From NCBI GenBank assembly GCA_029237695.1, contig CM055280.1, forward strand, positions 34,630,616 through 34,694,615: a stretch of 64,000 bases of DNA. The letters run 5' to 3'. This document shows, one piece after another, positions 20,561-30,782 of the stretch. Position 1 is the stretch's first letter. Every line of letters begins with the position of its first letter. The stretch is from Conchocele bisecta. Taxonomy: Eukaryota > Mollusca > Bivalvia > Lucinida > Thyasiridae. Below the pieces are notes generated by a model, which did no database searches, was not told the DNA's origin, and saw nothing but the letters and a program-made list of their open reading frames with translations. The position numbers were made by a program, and so were the translations under genes.

Positions 20561-20754
20561 GAATCACTTGGCCCCTCCCAAAATCAGTAGGATCAGTAAT
20601 AATTTTACTACTTTTATAATGGGCAATAACCCAATTCAACTCCCAGGTAACAAAGGAGCCCAAGATAAAAACGTACCAAACCAGGCAAATCGTGATTCCT
20701 ATAAGGAGGAATCCCTACCGTTAATTTACGCCGTCTCGTTCGCCCGACCACCAC
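20561..20754. other. No gene seen
   Basis: Continuation of the X flank. A 69-residue open frame has no features. Confidence 0.4.
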
Positions 20755-21235
20755 TCTGAACAGAGTGAGATAGTGGGTGTACGTTCTCTGGGTATATGTG
20801 AGTGAGTTGGGGAGTTGGTGGGTGTGTGTGGGGGTATATGAGCGAGTGAGCGAGTGAGCAAGCATGTGGGTGGGTCGATATTGTGTGAGTGGGTGGGCAA
20901 ATATTATTGAACTTGGTGGAAGGCAGCTGGTGGTAGGAGGGGATTGGTGGATTGTGTGGGTTGTTTTTATTTATATTGGGCGAGTGATTGGTGAGTGATT
21001 GGGTTATAGTTGGTGGGAGGGATGAGTGCTTTAATGAGTGAGTGAGTGAGTGAGTGATGTGTGAGTGAGTGTGAGTGAGTGAGTGAGTGAGTGAGTGAGT
21101 GAGTGAGTGAGTGAGTGAGTGAGTGAGTGAGTGAGTGAGTGAGTGAGTGAGTGAGTGAGTGAGTGAGTGAGTGAAGTGAGTGAGTGAGTGGGTGAGTGGG
21201 CGAGCGAGTGGGGTGTGTGCAAAACTAAGGACCAT
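20755..21235. repeat. (GTGA)n microsatellite and GT-rich flank
   Basis: GAGTGAGTGAGTGAGTGAGT runs almost unbroken from about 21035 to 21195. The preceding 280 bp is a degenerate GTGGGTG/GAGTGAG mixture. Minus-strand frames give a THSLTHSL repeat, an artefact of the tetranucleotide. Confidence 0.9.
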
Positions 21236-21329
21236 CGATCCTTACACAGACATTGTGGCAAAATTATTGAAATTGGTGAATGGGTTAAGTGCATTTATTT
21301 AGAAAGCAAACACAAAATTTAATGCATTT

Positions 21330-21775
21330 ACCTTATAATTAAACAAGAAGAACATAAGCCTTTGACCTTGGGTGTTCAGATGTGGAGTGCATGTGAAACC
21401 AAACACCAACCCTAGAAACAGAATTGTTTAAGGCCAAATATTATTAAAATCGGTGTAGTGGTTCATAAGTTATTAAGAAGTGAAAGGTGTTACATTATGC
21501 ACATATCTGAGACTATAGGTAGAAAGTGATATAACAGGTAAGTATAGAATAGAAAATAATTGAATTCTAGATTTGCAACATTATATGTAACAAGTAGTTT
21601 GAAAAAAAAATTAATCTGAAGTTTGTAAAAACAAAATGTTTGAAATACTTAATATAAATGGTGCTATGCTAGGTGATGTGAGAAACTCTTGCAAAACTTC
21701 CAAAAAATAAACGGATGGACGGACGGATTTCTGACGAACAGACAGACAGGGCAAATCTCGGAGGATCCCTAATTA
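21330..21775 (+). mobile_element. Pearl-like fragment
   Basis: It starts AACAAGAAGAACATAAGCC with TTTGACCTTGGGTG. It ends with AAACTCTTGCAAAACTTCC, AAATAAACGGATGGACGGAC and GACAGGGCAAATCTCGG, the same 3' sequence type as 60245-60365. Only one core unit is present. Confidence 0.55.
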
Positions 21776-22910
21776 TTATGTTTCACAAATTGTCATCGCA
21801 GGTATGTGTCTAGTGAAAATACATGATCTACATACCTGACCCCTGATTGTCATAGTTTAATATAGTACAATACAGAATACAACACAAATGTAACTTTTGG
21901 AACTTCAACTCACATGGTGCATTCAGCTGATATAGGTCATTTGTAGTTAATGAATTGTAGCTATTGGTGAAGTTTGGTAATGATCCGTTAGTCGGATCAT
22001 TACCAAACTTCACCAATAGCTTCCTCACGTTGATGGCTGGATCCAACCAGTGTTGGTAATGATCCGACTAGCGGATCAGGAGATATTCAACATTTGGACA
22101 TACATGTACATACAAAATTAATGACACAAGATTCCAGGTCACCAAAGTGATAGGAATGTCACCAGAATGACCCTGGATGGATAGCTATCAATGTGAGGAA
22201 GGTATTTATGAAGTTTTGTAATTATATGAGTAACGGATCGGGAGATTTACTCAACATTTGGACGTATGTCCAAAATTGTTGACACCAAGGTGAAGGTCAC
22301 GTCACCATGGTCAAGGTCAGCCATACTACACTGGTTGATATCCATCAATGTGAAGTAGCTATTGATGAAGTTGGGAGATGATCCGACTAACGGGTTAAGA
22401 GATATTCAACGTTTGGATGTACGTCCAATATTATTGACATGAAGGTCAAGGTCACCATGGTCATGGTCAGCCGAATGCCACTGGGTGGATAGCCATCAAT
22501 GTGAGGAAGCTATATATGAAGTTTGGTAAGGATTTGACTAACAGATCAGGAGGTATGCAACAATTGGACGTATGTACAAAATTACCGGTATTGACACAAA
22601 GATTAAGGTCACCAAGGTGAAGGTCAAGGTCGCCCAAATGACAGTGGGTGGATATCAATGTGAGAAATATATTGATGAAATTTACAAATGATACGACTAA
22701 CAGATCAAGAGATGCGAAATTTGGACTATGTCCAAAATTTATGTCCCACAAAGGTCAAGGTCACTCGATTGACACTGGATGAATAGCTATCAATGTGAGG
22801 AAGCTAAGTTTGGTAATGATCCGATTAACGGATCAAGAGATATGGGAAATGGGCTACGTCATAAAATGTATGTCCTAAATTGTTGACAACGCCGACGCCG
22901 ATGATGCCAA
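21776..22910. repeat. Type E tandem array, units of about 135-159 bp
   Basis: ATCAATGTGAGGAAGCTAT-like blocks stand at 22191, 22348, 22499, 22658 and 22793. Each unit also has GATCCGACTAACGGATCA, GATATTCAACATTTGGACGT, and GGTCAAGGTCACC or close variants. It ends in an ACGCCGACGCCGATGATGCC tract in place of GGAC. Confidence 0.85.
21960..22020. repeat. Perfect hairpin, 27-bp arms
   Basis: GCTATTGGTGAAGTTTGGTA ATGATCC and its inverse surround GTTAGTC. The arms are unit E sequence, so the hairpin is an inverted junction between two E units at the start of the array. Confidence 0.85.
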
Positions 22911-23009
22911 CAATGCCGGAATTGTGACAGCTATGTCCCACTTTCCACTATCATGGGTGAGACAAAAACCACATATTCAATGTGTAAGACATTATGAGAG
23001 TGGATGTCT

Positions 23010-23219
23010 TTAGCCCATTCCTTTCGGAATACACTTTTATGGGTATGAAATTTATTACATATTATATTTTTGTTATTTGTCAATGAAAGTATATGTTGTG
23101 ACCACTCATTTGAACCGTCTCAACGAGAGGTCGCGACATACACTTCTGAGCACATAGAAAGAAACTATTTAGGATTTTCCGCAAACATAATGGCGTATCC
23201 TTAGCACGAAAAGGGTTAA
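23010..23219. mobile_element. PB-2 MITE
   Basis: The left end reads TTAGCCCATTCCTTTCGG and the right end AGCACGAAAAGGGTTAA. The centre TTTGAACCGTCTCAACGAGA is one half of the family palindrome, with its right half eroded. Confidence 0.7.
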
Positions 23220-23495
23220 TATGAATAGAATGTTGAATCTAATTCAGGAGATGTGCAGGTCAACAACACAATAAGCCCTCTTATGCAGTCGTGTATCCGA
23301 AATGTTTCACACAGTTGTAGTGATTGTGTTTCATTGATTATGCAAATGAGATCAAATAAGTATTCATCAAATGAAGAGACCAGTAAGAAATCCAGCAGCA
23401 TTCCAATAGTTAAACCGGAGACAGAAATCAGACTGCTCATATCTACATTCTTATGTAGTATTTATAGTTTCCAGTATGTGAAACACATACTAATA

Positions 23496-23606
23496 CAGTG
23501 AAACCTCTCTCAACCGGACACCCTGGGAGGTCCCCAGTACAGTGTGGGAGGTCCCCAGTACAGTGTAGGAGGTCCCCAGGGTGTCCGGCTTAGAGAGGTT
23601 TCACTG
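23496..23606. mobile_element. V-family MITE, TA-flanked, with internal 21-bp tandem
   Basis: CAGTGAAACCTCTCTCAACC and its inverse GGCTTAGAGAGGTTTCACTG form TIRs flanked by TA on each side, as in Tc1/mariner/pogo elements. The middle holds about 2.5 copies of AGGTCCCCAGTACAGTGTGG plus G. A solo half end (TGTCCGGTTTAGAGAGGTT) lies at 23725. Confidence 0.8.
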
Positions 23607-23756
23607 TAAATCAGGCATTTGATCATTCTGAGCCATAATTGTGTGCGATGCGATAAACAGTCATTATCACCGATAAATGACCAAGAAACTCATCAAAAAT
23701 AAGATTACATGTGTTTTCTTGGTGTCCGGTTTAGAGAGGTTGCAGTTACTTTTCAA

Positions 23757-24170
23757 ACTGCGACAGGCATAGACAATTTGAGGAAGATGTTCTCAGTATA
23801 AGGTTAGATATTGGTGTATATTATTTTGTGTATGGCTCTGATGTCGGCTGAAATTGAGTTTGCCGACGGGAGTATATGAAGCTGACATTATCCGTTACCA
23901 CTACTGACAATGGTTTGACAGGCTCTCCAAAGATTGACGCTTTAATATACAGCGGAACAACTCCAAGCCAGACTGAAGTATGACAACAATTCATTTATTA
24001 CTATTATTATCAACATCATGCACTAAAAATTACATACTGTTTAAATTATGAAAGTATGTTGGGTGTATTAACATTTTGCCTCGTTGTCACCACAGACAAA
24101 ACTCACCTTCTGTAGTTGTGTGCACCTTCCAATATCTACGCCTCCCCAAATTTGGGTAAGGGATTATATA
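23757..24170. other. No gene seen
   Basis: Unique-looking sequence without a domain-bearing frame. Confidence 0.4.
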
Positions 24171-24173
24171 GAG

Positions 24174-24311
24174 AATAGTAGGTTAGTGCCGTGAATGGGA
24201 AAAAATATCTGGCAAGGCTCAGAAAACGGGATGGGCGAGGCTCTGCCGAGCACATCCCGTTTACGTGCCGCGCCAGATATTTTTTCCCATTCACGGCACT
24301 AACCTACTATT
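24174..24311. repeat. Hairpin with perfect 40-bp arms
   Basis: AATAGTAGGTTAGTGCCGTG onwards to ATATCTGGC is matched exactly by the inverse copy ending CACTAACCTACTATT. The 58-bp loop also has GGGATG / CATCCC pairing. It is a single-copy foldback here. Confidence 0.85.
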
Positions 24312-24623
24312 CCATTTATCCGTCAACACCTACAAATGGCTGTAAAATGCAAAAATAGTATTGACTGGATATCAAAAATGTTTCACGGCACCGTGTTTCA
24401 TGGCACATACGCACTGTATTGATGGGATAAATTTCTGTCTACTGTCTCTTCCACATTTTTCTGCCGACTAACTTTCGGCTATTAAACACATTAAAGGTAC
24501 ATGCCCACGCAGTAGGCACAAACTGTTCTTTATAGGAATTAAATAAGTGTATAATTATGTCACTATTCCACCAGTTCTAAAAATTACGTGCGGGGACGAC
24601 GACTTTCACATCACGGCTTGCGG

Positions 24624-24635
24624 TGCGCATGCGCA
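24624..24635. promoter_or_regulatory. NRF-1-like palindrome TGCGCATGCGCA
   Basis: This 12-bp match to the NRF-1 consensus lies 51 bp upstream of the ATG at 24687, where a TATA-less promoter would be expected. CACTGCGCATG at about 24880 is a half match. The match is exact, but the functional claim is inference. Confidence 0.4.
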
Positions 24636-24686
24636 GTATACTACACGCGCCAGTAGACTTCCCAATATGTAAACAAGAATATCAAC

Positions 24687-24921
24687 ATGTCGAAACGTCC
24701 AGGACGGAAATTGTATGAAACGGTGTCGGCCAAAAAAAAAGGCGAAATGTCTGAGGGACAGGCAGTACAGAGAGAGAGTGGTTAATATTGGCGACCATAT
24801 CACCAAATGGAAAGAGTTACGTGGAGATTTAGATTTGGACTCGAACAGAGATTTTTCTTCTCAACTTCCGATACTTCACTGCGCATGTCAAAGATGTGAT
24901 ATGATTGACCGTGTCACGTGA
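24687..24921 (+). pseudogene. Exon-like coding remnant inside S, one-base frameshift
   Basis: An ATG with A at -3 (24687) opens a frame beginning MSKRPGRKLYETVSAKKK. It ends soon after a run of nine A (24732-24740). The adjacent frame, open from 24715 to 24921, continues with a basic stretch (CLRDRQYRERVVNIGDH) and an acidic, Trp-containing stretch (ITKWKELRGDLDLDSNRDF). One A fewer would join the two, so either a one-base insertion or an assembly error in the A run has broken it. The basic block followed by a VNxGDxxxxWxxLRxxLxLxS pattern reminds me of N-terminal regions of transposon-derived or unnamed invertebrate proteins. I cannot name the family. It is probably a first exon, since no further coding is seen before the S right end. 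Confidence 0.4.
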
Positions 24922-25298
24922 CGTGTATTGGTAAAAATAGCACGAGGTCGGAAAATACCCTTTCTGGTCGCGACATAAAATGCGATTTAACACCAATTAA
25001 CACGCGCCGTAATTAAAAATAACTCGTTAGTGGGTAGACAAATGGCTCATATAAGGCATGACAGAAAATGAAAAGTAGTACCGGTAGTACAGTGTAACCT
25101 GCTGCGTGGGCATGTACCTTTAAATCATTTGATGAAATTCCACCAAATATTGATTTTATTGCGAGAAAGCAATTTTCCTTAATTTAAACAAGGAGGCTAA
25201 AAATATATTTTTTTATATATAATTTTGTAATTTGTAGACCGATTTTCAAAATCTAACTTTGTTTTCTTAGTTACATCAATTCCAAGCTATCTAATCTA

Positions 25299-25599
25299 TA
25301 GCCTATTTCACCAACATTGCAAAGTACTTTTCTAGCAAAGTATACTTTGAGGGAGTAATCATTTATTTTTCCCGAAATGCATTATTTCATATAAAACTAA
25401 CCGTTGCATATATTTGATGATTAAAAGTATGCAGAATTATTATACTGAATTTATTACATTATCACAGCGAAAATGGCTGTGATAATGTAATAAATTTAGT
25501 ATAATAAAAATTACTAAATTTATCCTTAAATTGAAAATTTCTCCCTCAAAGTATACTTTCCTAGAAAAGTATACTTTGCAAAGTTGGTGAAATACGCTA
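25299..25599. mobile_element. T-family hairpin MITE
   Basis: TIR TAGCCTATTTCACCAACATTGC with AAAGTATACTTT subrepeats at both ends. The central palindrome is built from ATACTGAATTTATTACATTA, then TCACAGC, and its mirror around AAAATGG. It is inserted in AA copy 2. Confidence 0.9.
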
Positions 25600-25949
25600 C
25601 TGGTTTCGGAGGCAATTTCCAAAATGTTGTGTTTTTCGACCGTCCTCATCACTCCGCCCAGCTCTTTTTCCCCCATGTTAAATTCCCGTATGAAATTGAT
25701 ATTTCACAATATCAATATTTGATGGAATTTCATAAAATAAAACTAATTGGGAAGGGTGACATTGTTGTTATTGATGAACAAGTGCTTACATTTAAATATT
25801 TTTTAGATGTAATGGACTTAAAAGCCAACATTTGGTCAGCAGAAAACCGTGGAACAGACAGTAATTCCCCGCCAACAACAAGAGAACCATTCCCAACGAC
25901 AAGAGAACCATTTTCCTATAAAGAGGGTGGGCAAACCTCGGAACATAAT

Positions 25950-26193
25950 GTGGCTGTGATTGAAGAAATTGGGCTTATGGGTTTTGCAAGCAGTGTAGAT
26001 CCAGATCAGCCTGTGCATCCGCACAGTCTGATCAGGATCTGCACTGTTCGCCATTCCATCAATGAAACACACCTGTCATGCTTCTAACAAGCAACATTGA
26101 TCATTATCCCGATACAGGAGTGTGTTATTTGATCAGGAGCTACACTGGTCACAAATACCATAAACCCCAGTTCTCCAATCATATCCACATATA
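25950..26193. mobile_element. U-family hairpin MITE
   Basis: GTGGCTGTGATTGAAGAAAT to CCAATCATATCCACAT, with the central palindrome GATCAGCCTGTGCATCCGCA / CAGTCTGATCAGGATCTG. It gives the recurrent 'IDGMANSADPDQT' peptide on the minus strand. Confidence 0.8.
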
Positions 26194-26320
26194 ATATCCA
26201 CAATTAGAAAGTGTTCTTTACTGGGGACTTTTTTGTCTGTGTAATTCCCATTGTTTCCACTCCCTTTTTGACATGATCAAGCACAAATAACTACCAATGT
26301 TATCCCTTTTGCCCACAAAT

Positions 26321-26560
26321 GGGACCGGTTAGCGCAATCGTTAACGAGCGCGCTTCTCACCAATGCGGCCCCCGGTTCGATCCTCAGCCGGGGCAGTATG
26401 CGAGATGGTACGGAGGTCACCAGATCGGACACTGGGTACTCTGGTTTCCTCCCACATTAATGACCACCCTTATGCCTCCATCTGTGCATTTGCATAAGTG
26501 CTCTTGCTGCAGTTTGCGCGCTTGTTTGTAATCGTTGTAAAAGAAATAAAGTTTAAACTA
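26321..26560 (+). mobile_element. tRNA-derived SINE of the V-SINE type (RUDI-like)
   Basis: A tRNA-like head has an A-box-like TTAGCGCAATCG and a perfect B box GGTTCGATCC (26374-26383). The body contains GGGTACTCTGGTTTCCTCCC followed by ACA, the hallmark of the conserved V domain. It ends in AAAAGAAATAAAG without a long poly(A). The 3' target duplication is not clear. RUDI is a V-SINE reported from many molluscs, so the assignment is by family knowledge. Confidence 0.75.
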
Positions 26561-26570
26561 CAATTGTAAC

Positions 26571-26730
26571 GTTAAACCACGGTTGTCTGTATGTAGATAC
26601 CGTACAGTTAAACCACGGTTGTCTGTATGTAGATACCGTACAGTTAAACCACGGTTGTACAGTTAAACCACGGTTGTCTGTATGTAGATACCGTACAGTT
26701 AAACCACGGCTGTCTGTATGTAGATACCGT
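26571..26730. repeat. 36-bp minisatellite, about 4.5 units
   Basis: The unit CAGTTAAACCACGGTTGTCT plus GTATGTAGATACCGTA is repeated. The third copy is cut to 19 bp, which shifts the reading phase on the minus strand. It begins only about 10 bp after the SINE tail. Confidence 0.9.
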
Positions 26731-26869
26731 ATGCAAGCTGATTTATAATCACATCTCATTTCTGTCAATAAAATTTAGGCAAATCCAATTTGCTTAATTA
26801 GACAGAAGTAAGTCAACTTTTACATAAACAAAAGCCGTCTTCAAACAACAAGCTTCTATCAATGACCAG

Positions 26870-27178
26870 TAACCTATTTCACCAACATTGCAAAGTATAC
26901 TTCATAATCTAGCAAAGTATACTTTGAGGGAGAAATTTTCAATTTAAAGATAAATTTATTAATTTTTATTATACTGAATTTATTACATTATCACAGCCAT
27001 TGTGGCTGTGATAATGTAATAAATTCAGTATAATAATTCTGCATACTTTTAATCATGAAATATATTCAGTCGTTAGTTCTATATGAAATAATGCATTTCG
27101 GGAAAAATAAATGATTACTCCCTCAAAGTATACTTTGCTAGATAAGTATACTTTGCAATTTTGATGAAATCGGCGACA
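26870..27178. mobile_element. T-family hairpin MITE
   Basis: AACCTATTTCACCAACATTGC left, TTTTGATGAAATCGGC right. Centre CATTATCACAGCCATTGTGG with its mirror. AAAGTATACTTT subrepeats lie in both arms. Confidence 0.85.
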
Positions 27179-27621
27179 GGTCTTTTACAACAACACCTCT
27201 ACCAAAGTCACGGTTTTACAGACCAAGGCAATGATTAGGCCATGAAAAAGACTACATATCGGTTCTCAGATATCACCGAGGCAGAAAAGTCCCTGCGCGT
27301 CAAGAGTTTTATCGTCATGGAGAAATTTACTTATACTGTAAATTCGCCACATGATCGATAAAAAACACTACCATGCAAAAATATGTTAAATTCAATCGTG
27401 TCGGACGAAAATCTGGTGATTTTCCACTTCTAAAGAGGTTATAGTAACTTTATTGAACATATATGCATATTAAAAAACACACTCTCCCGCGTCATATTCA
27501 GCAAACCCAGTCTGAGAACCAAAGTACTTTCTTTATGGCCTCATATTTAATATATCTAGCCCTTCCAGCAGTAAAACATCCCAACATTGGCTATTTCATG
27601 CTAATTGTTAAGATTAATCCA
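27179..27621. other. No gene seen
   Basis: Unique-looking AT-rich DNA. The 76-residue frame from 27463 runs into the next MITE. Confidence 0.4.
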
Positions 27622-27870
27622 TTAACCCTTACACCGCTATCTTCATTTTGTTGTCGTCTGCTGTTTATTTTATATTTTTCATTTGTATCATAAAAAACAT
27701 GCTTTCAGCACTTTAGAACAAATTACAACATGTTTCGACAGCACTTCAGAATCATTTCCATTGGAAATGATTCTGAAGTGCTGTCAAACCATGTTTTTTA
27801 TTGAGAAATAAGGCAATATATAAAAGCAACAGAAGACGACAATTGTTGTGAGTAGTGGTCTAAGGGTTAA
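27622..27870. mobile_element. PB-1 MITE, full length, TTAA both sides
   Basis: TTAA 27622-27625 and 27867-27870. Same length (249 bp) and same internal duplication as the copy at 17388, so the two descend from one recent source. Confidence 0.85.
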
Positions 27871-28371
27871 GTTGTATCATATGTGGCAACAGCAAAACAA
27901 AGTTTCTATTCAAATGTACAAAGGAGATAGATACGTGTCTGTAACCACCACAAGAGCAACACACGCCTCACTTGCCCATGGCAGAAGGCCGCATAAAATA
28001 CAAAATCTATTCTGATATGAGTTCCTGGAGATATTTATTGCCAAGCATGCTTTATTAAGATCCGTCGTAAAACTGGTAATTTATTCCCTTGTACCAACAT
28101 GTGAACGAGTTTAATTGATTATTAGGAGCAACAGCTGCACTTGAATCTATAATATTTTGATAATAAAATGCAATAAACACAGAAACCATCCTGCAATTGA
28201 CATCATGGTGAGGTGGTGGTTCATTTTTACCGTATCGTCTGTAGTTTACACGTTATGTTTTATTTTAACCATGCATGTTTGGTCCACGTTTTCAAATGTT
28301 TTAAAAGGGAAAACTTTTGTTTGCTAACTGGAACCGCACAATTAGACAACATTTGGACCTAGTTTACTTCT
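27871..28371. other. No gene seen
   Basis: Unique-looking sequence without repeats or domains that I recognise. Confidence 0.4.
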
Positions 28372-28618
28372 GGGGGCCATTTCACTAAACTTCATATGAC
28401 TAAAATGTTTGTAAGTGCAAAATTATGATAATCTGTAAATTTCACAATAACACTTGTTTTCTTGTAAAACAATTCATGGATTTACATTTATTGAGCATAG
28501 GCTGCATATGCAGCCTATGCTCAATAAATGAAAATCCATGAATTGAAATTTCCAGACGATCCTAAATTTGCGCTTACGAAAATTTTAGTAGTACAAAGTT
28601 TAATGAAATGGGCACCCC
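28372..28618. mobile_element. R-family hairpin MITE
   Basis: GGGGGCCATTTCACTAAACT to AAAGTTTAATGAAATGGGCACC. The centre carries GGCTGCATATGCAGCC flanked by ATTTATTGAGCATA and its mirror. Confidence 0.85.
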
Positions 28619-28643
28619 GGTTTCTGAGTGAAACAAAAACCAT

Positions 28644-29272
28644 GAGGGGTGTTCAAAAAATACTTGGACAGGTGCTGTAATATCTATCCATAGTCTTAGC
28701 TATCTGATAGTTCAGATAAATGATTATTGATCAATTTTACATGAACTCAATATTTTCAACTTATCAAACATATTGTCCATAGATGAATCTGCCATTACTA
28801 ACATACATGCATTTATGCGGCCCAATGTCAACGTGACAATATGTTCAATGTCATAATTAGCATTGTTTGTTAGCACAAGTGCAAGTGTTTGATTTTCATT
28901 TATGCTCAAATTATAATTTCCTTTTCAAAGTATGCCACTTGAACATCATCTGACGTCACGAAAATGGTCATCGTGGTACGCCTTTTTATGCATGGGAAGA
29001 AAAAGAAATAACATAGGTTTAGTTCAGCCTAGTGGTTCAAATGGAATTTATATGAGAATAGCCATCGTCTTTACATTACTTGGGGCGCAATCTAAAATAT
29101 GACGTTACTGCAGCAACTGAGAATCACAAGTTGTGAGAATCATTTTCAGAACTGTTGTCGAAAAACTTAAAGAGAATTGAACAAACTATGAAATAGCCCA
29201 ACTCTGGTTCAAATGCGATAAAAGATATGACAGAAATACAGGACTTGTCCGGATATTTGTTGAACACCCCTC
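28644..29272. mobile_element. mariner-like non-autonomous element, about 630 bp
   Basis: The left GAGGGGTGTTCAAAAAATAC and the inverted right GAGGGGTGTTCAACAAATAT are TIRs of the mariner type, continuing loosely for about 45 bp. TA follows the right end, and the left flank is mutated. The interior is open only for a 61-residue frame with no DDE motif. Confidence 0.65.
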
Positions 29273-29535
29273 GTATATTCTGTAATTAGGTCACACAATA
29301 TACACTTCGAGGCATGGTCAGTAAATGTGGGGAGACAACTCAGCAGAATAAATAAATGTTGTCACAATAGACCTGTATTGCAAATATGGTTAAGATCTGT
29401 CAAGCAGAACTTGGAGGTTTGCATGGACTGCCATCCCCACCCACCCACCAGTACATGGTGAATATATAATAATCCTGTTCTTTCAAACGCGCGTATAAGC
29501 ATTATCTAAACTAGAATCAAGATTAAACCTACACC
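29273..29535. other. No gene seen
   Basis: Unique-looking sequence. Confidence 0.4.
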
Positions 29536-29539
29536 CCCA

Positions 29540-29798
29540 CACATGAGGGTATATGTCTGCAGTATATATAGTTCAAATGGTGGTCACAACATGCACTTCT
29601 GATTAAAGACGGGTGGGATACAATCATATTTTCTTTATTTAATCTTGAAAGATTAATGTTGTTATAGCACTCATTCGAACTGTCTCGACGAGACGGTTCA
29701 ATTGCATGGTAACAACATATACCTTTATGGAGAAATAAACAAAATAATGAGATTTGTTCAACAAAAATGGTCGTATCCTTAAGACTGAAATGGGTTAA
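29540..29798. mobile_element. PB-2 MITE, right end intact
   Basis: Central CATTCGAACTGTCTCGACGA / GACGGTTCAATTGCATG. The right end ACTGAAATGGGTTAA has TTAA at 29795-29798. The left end is eroded. Confidence 0.65.
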
Positions 29799-29805
29799 TG
29801 GTGTT

Positions 29806-30126
29806 TAACGGTTTGTCAACAGCTAAGGTCATTTTAAGCCAGGTATACAGGGTCAAAATCCGTATTTCATCTGAGAAATAAACTAATTAACCGCAATTTT
29901 CCATCAGTAAAATCAGAATGTACTTGATTGTTTTACATATGTTTTGACCTCATCCATGGATGGGAATGTAGCTTTAATAATCAGCACAGTAATAACAACA
30001 ACAACAACAACAATGTACCTGACTTACAGGGTCGGGGAGCAGTATGGACTGTGATAAACGTCACTTACCTGAAACACATAAAGAAACAACATGGTTAGAT
30101 GATTAATTGATTGGTTGATTGATTGG

Positions 30127-30157
<31 letters not shown>

Positions 30158-30235
30158 GTTAGTTGGTTGACTGGTTGAATGATTGGTTTGTTGGTTGATT
30201 TAATTAATTGATGGATTGATTGACAGAAAGGGATT
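29806..30235. repeat. X fragment, (AAC)n and (TTGA)n tracts
   Basis: GTTTAACGGTTTGTCAACAGC and AAGGTCATTTTAAGCC mark a partial X repeat at 29806-29850. (AAC)n lies at 29991-30012. A GATTGGTTGATTGATTGATT tract runs from about 30103 to 30225. No gene is present. Confidence 0.8.
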
Positions 30236-30239
30236 CGAC

Positions 30240-30620
30240 AACAAGGTCATATGTGGGGCATGGGCGAACAGTGTAGCCTCAAATGAGCCTGTGCAGCTGC
30301 CATTCAGTCAATGGTCAATGAAACATCCACCATGCCTCCAGCAGGCTGTATCCATCATTAACAAGTTACAGGAGTGTGCTATGGATTAAGATCTAGACAG
30401 GTCACAAAACCCATAAGCCCCTTTTCTCCAGCCATGACCACATATGCAGCTGTGATTGCAGAACTTGGGTTTATGACATTTGTTGCATTTCCATCTCCTG
30501 ATCTTTTGGCTGACTCTTCAATAAGGATATGTAATGTATGTTAGAATCAGCGACTGAATCATGAACAGTGCGGGCTATGATCAGACTAGGCTGGCCTGGG
30601 TCTACTCTGTAAATACATGT
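30240..30620. mobile_element. U-family copies, one complete and one partial
   Basis: The first (30240-30438) holds GTGTAGCCTCAAATGAGCC and ends CTTTTCTCCAGCCATGACCAC. A second, diverged piece begins GCAGCTGTGATTGCAGAACT at about 30446 and holds AACAGTGCGGGCTATGATCAG. Confidence 0.6.
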
Positions 30621-30621
30621 A

Positions 30622-30782
30622 CAGTGGAAACTCCCCAAACCGGACACATGTGAGCACTTCATGACACATTCTAGTGTTTTGCAATCATGAAAAGTCATTG
30701 TAATCAGAGATACATAACAGCGAAACACATCTAAGGTAAACATCTATATTTTCCCAAGTGTCCGGTTTCGAGGGGTTCCACT
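30622..30782. mobile_element. V-family MITE, 161 bp, TA-flanked
   Basis: CAGTGGAAACTCCCCAAACC and the inverse GGTTTCGAGGGGTTCCACTG, with TA on both sides (30620 and 30783). Confidence 0.8.

Larger units (their letters stand above)
24491..25123. mobile_element. S element (copy 2), 633 bp with both ends
   Basis: TTAAAGGTACATGCCCACGC and GCGTGGGCATGTACCTTTAA form the inverted ends with TTAA at 24491 and 25120. The left 100 bp (GTATAATTATGTCACTATTCC, CACCAGTTCTAAAAATTACG) matches copy 1. The middle holds the exon-like remnant at 24687-24921, which I do not see in copy 1. Confidence 0.75.
24444..25859. mobile_element. AA element (copy 2) with nested S and T insertions
   Basis: The left end GTCTCTTCCACATTTTTCTG, then CCGACTAACTTTCGG, is mirrored by CAGCAGAAAACCGTGGAACAGAC at the right. 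Inside are S at 24491-25123 and a T MITE at 25299-25599. The AA body CACCAAATATTGATTTTATT (left) and AATATCAATATTTGATGGAA (right) is still visible. Confidence 0.75.

Noticed and set aside
20726..21294. THSLTHSL-repeat proteins on the minus strand
   Set aside because: They are a (GTGA)n microsatellite.
25584..26087. A 167-residue plus-strand frame
   Set aside because: It crosses the T MITE end, the AA TIR and a U MITE. No domain is visible and each part is a known repeat here.
26321..26390. A functional tRNA gene
   Set aside because: The B box is perfect but the cloverleaf arms do not close and a V-SINE body follows, so it is a SINE head.
28644..29272. An active mariner with transposase
   Set aside because: The element is about 630 bp with only a 61-residue frame and no catalytic motif.
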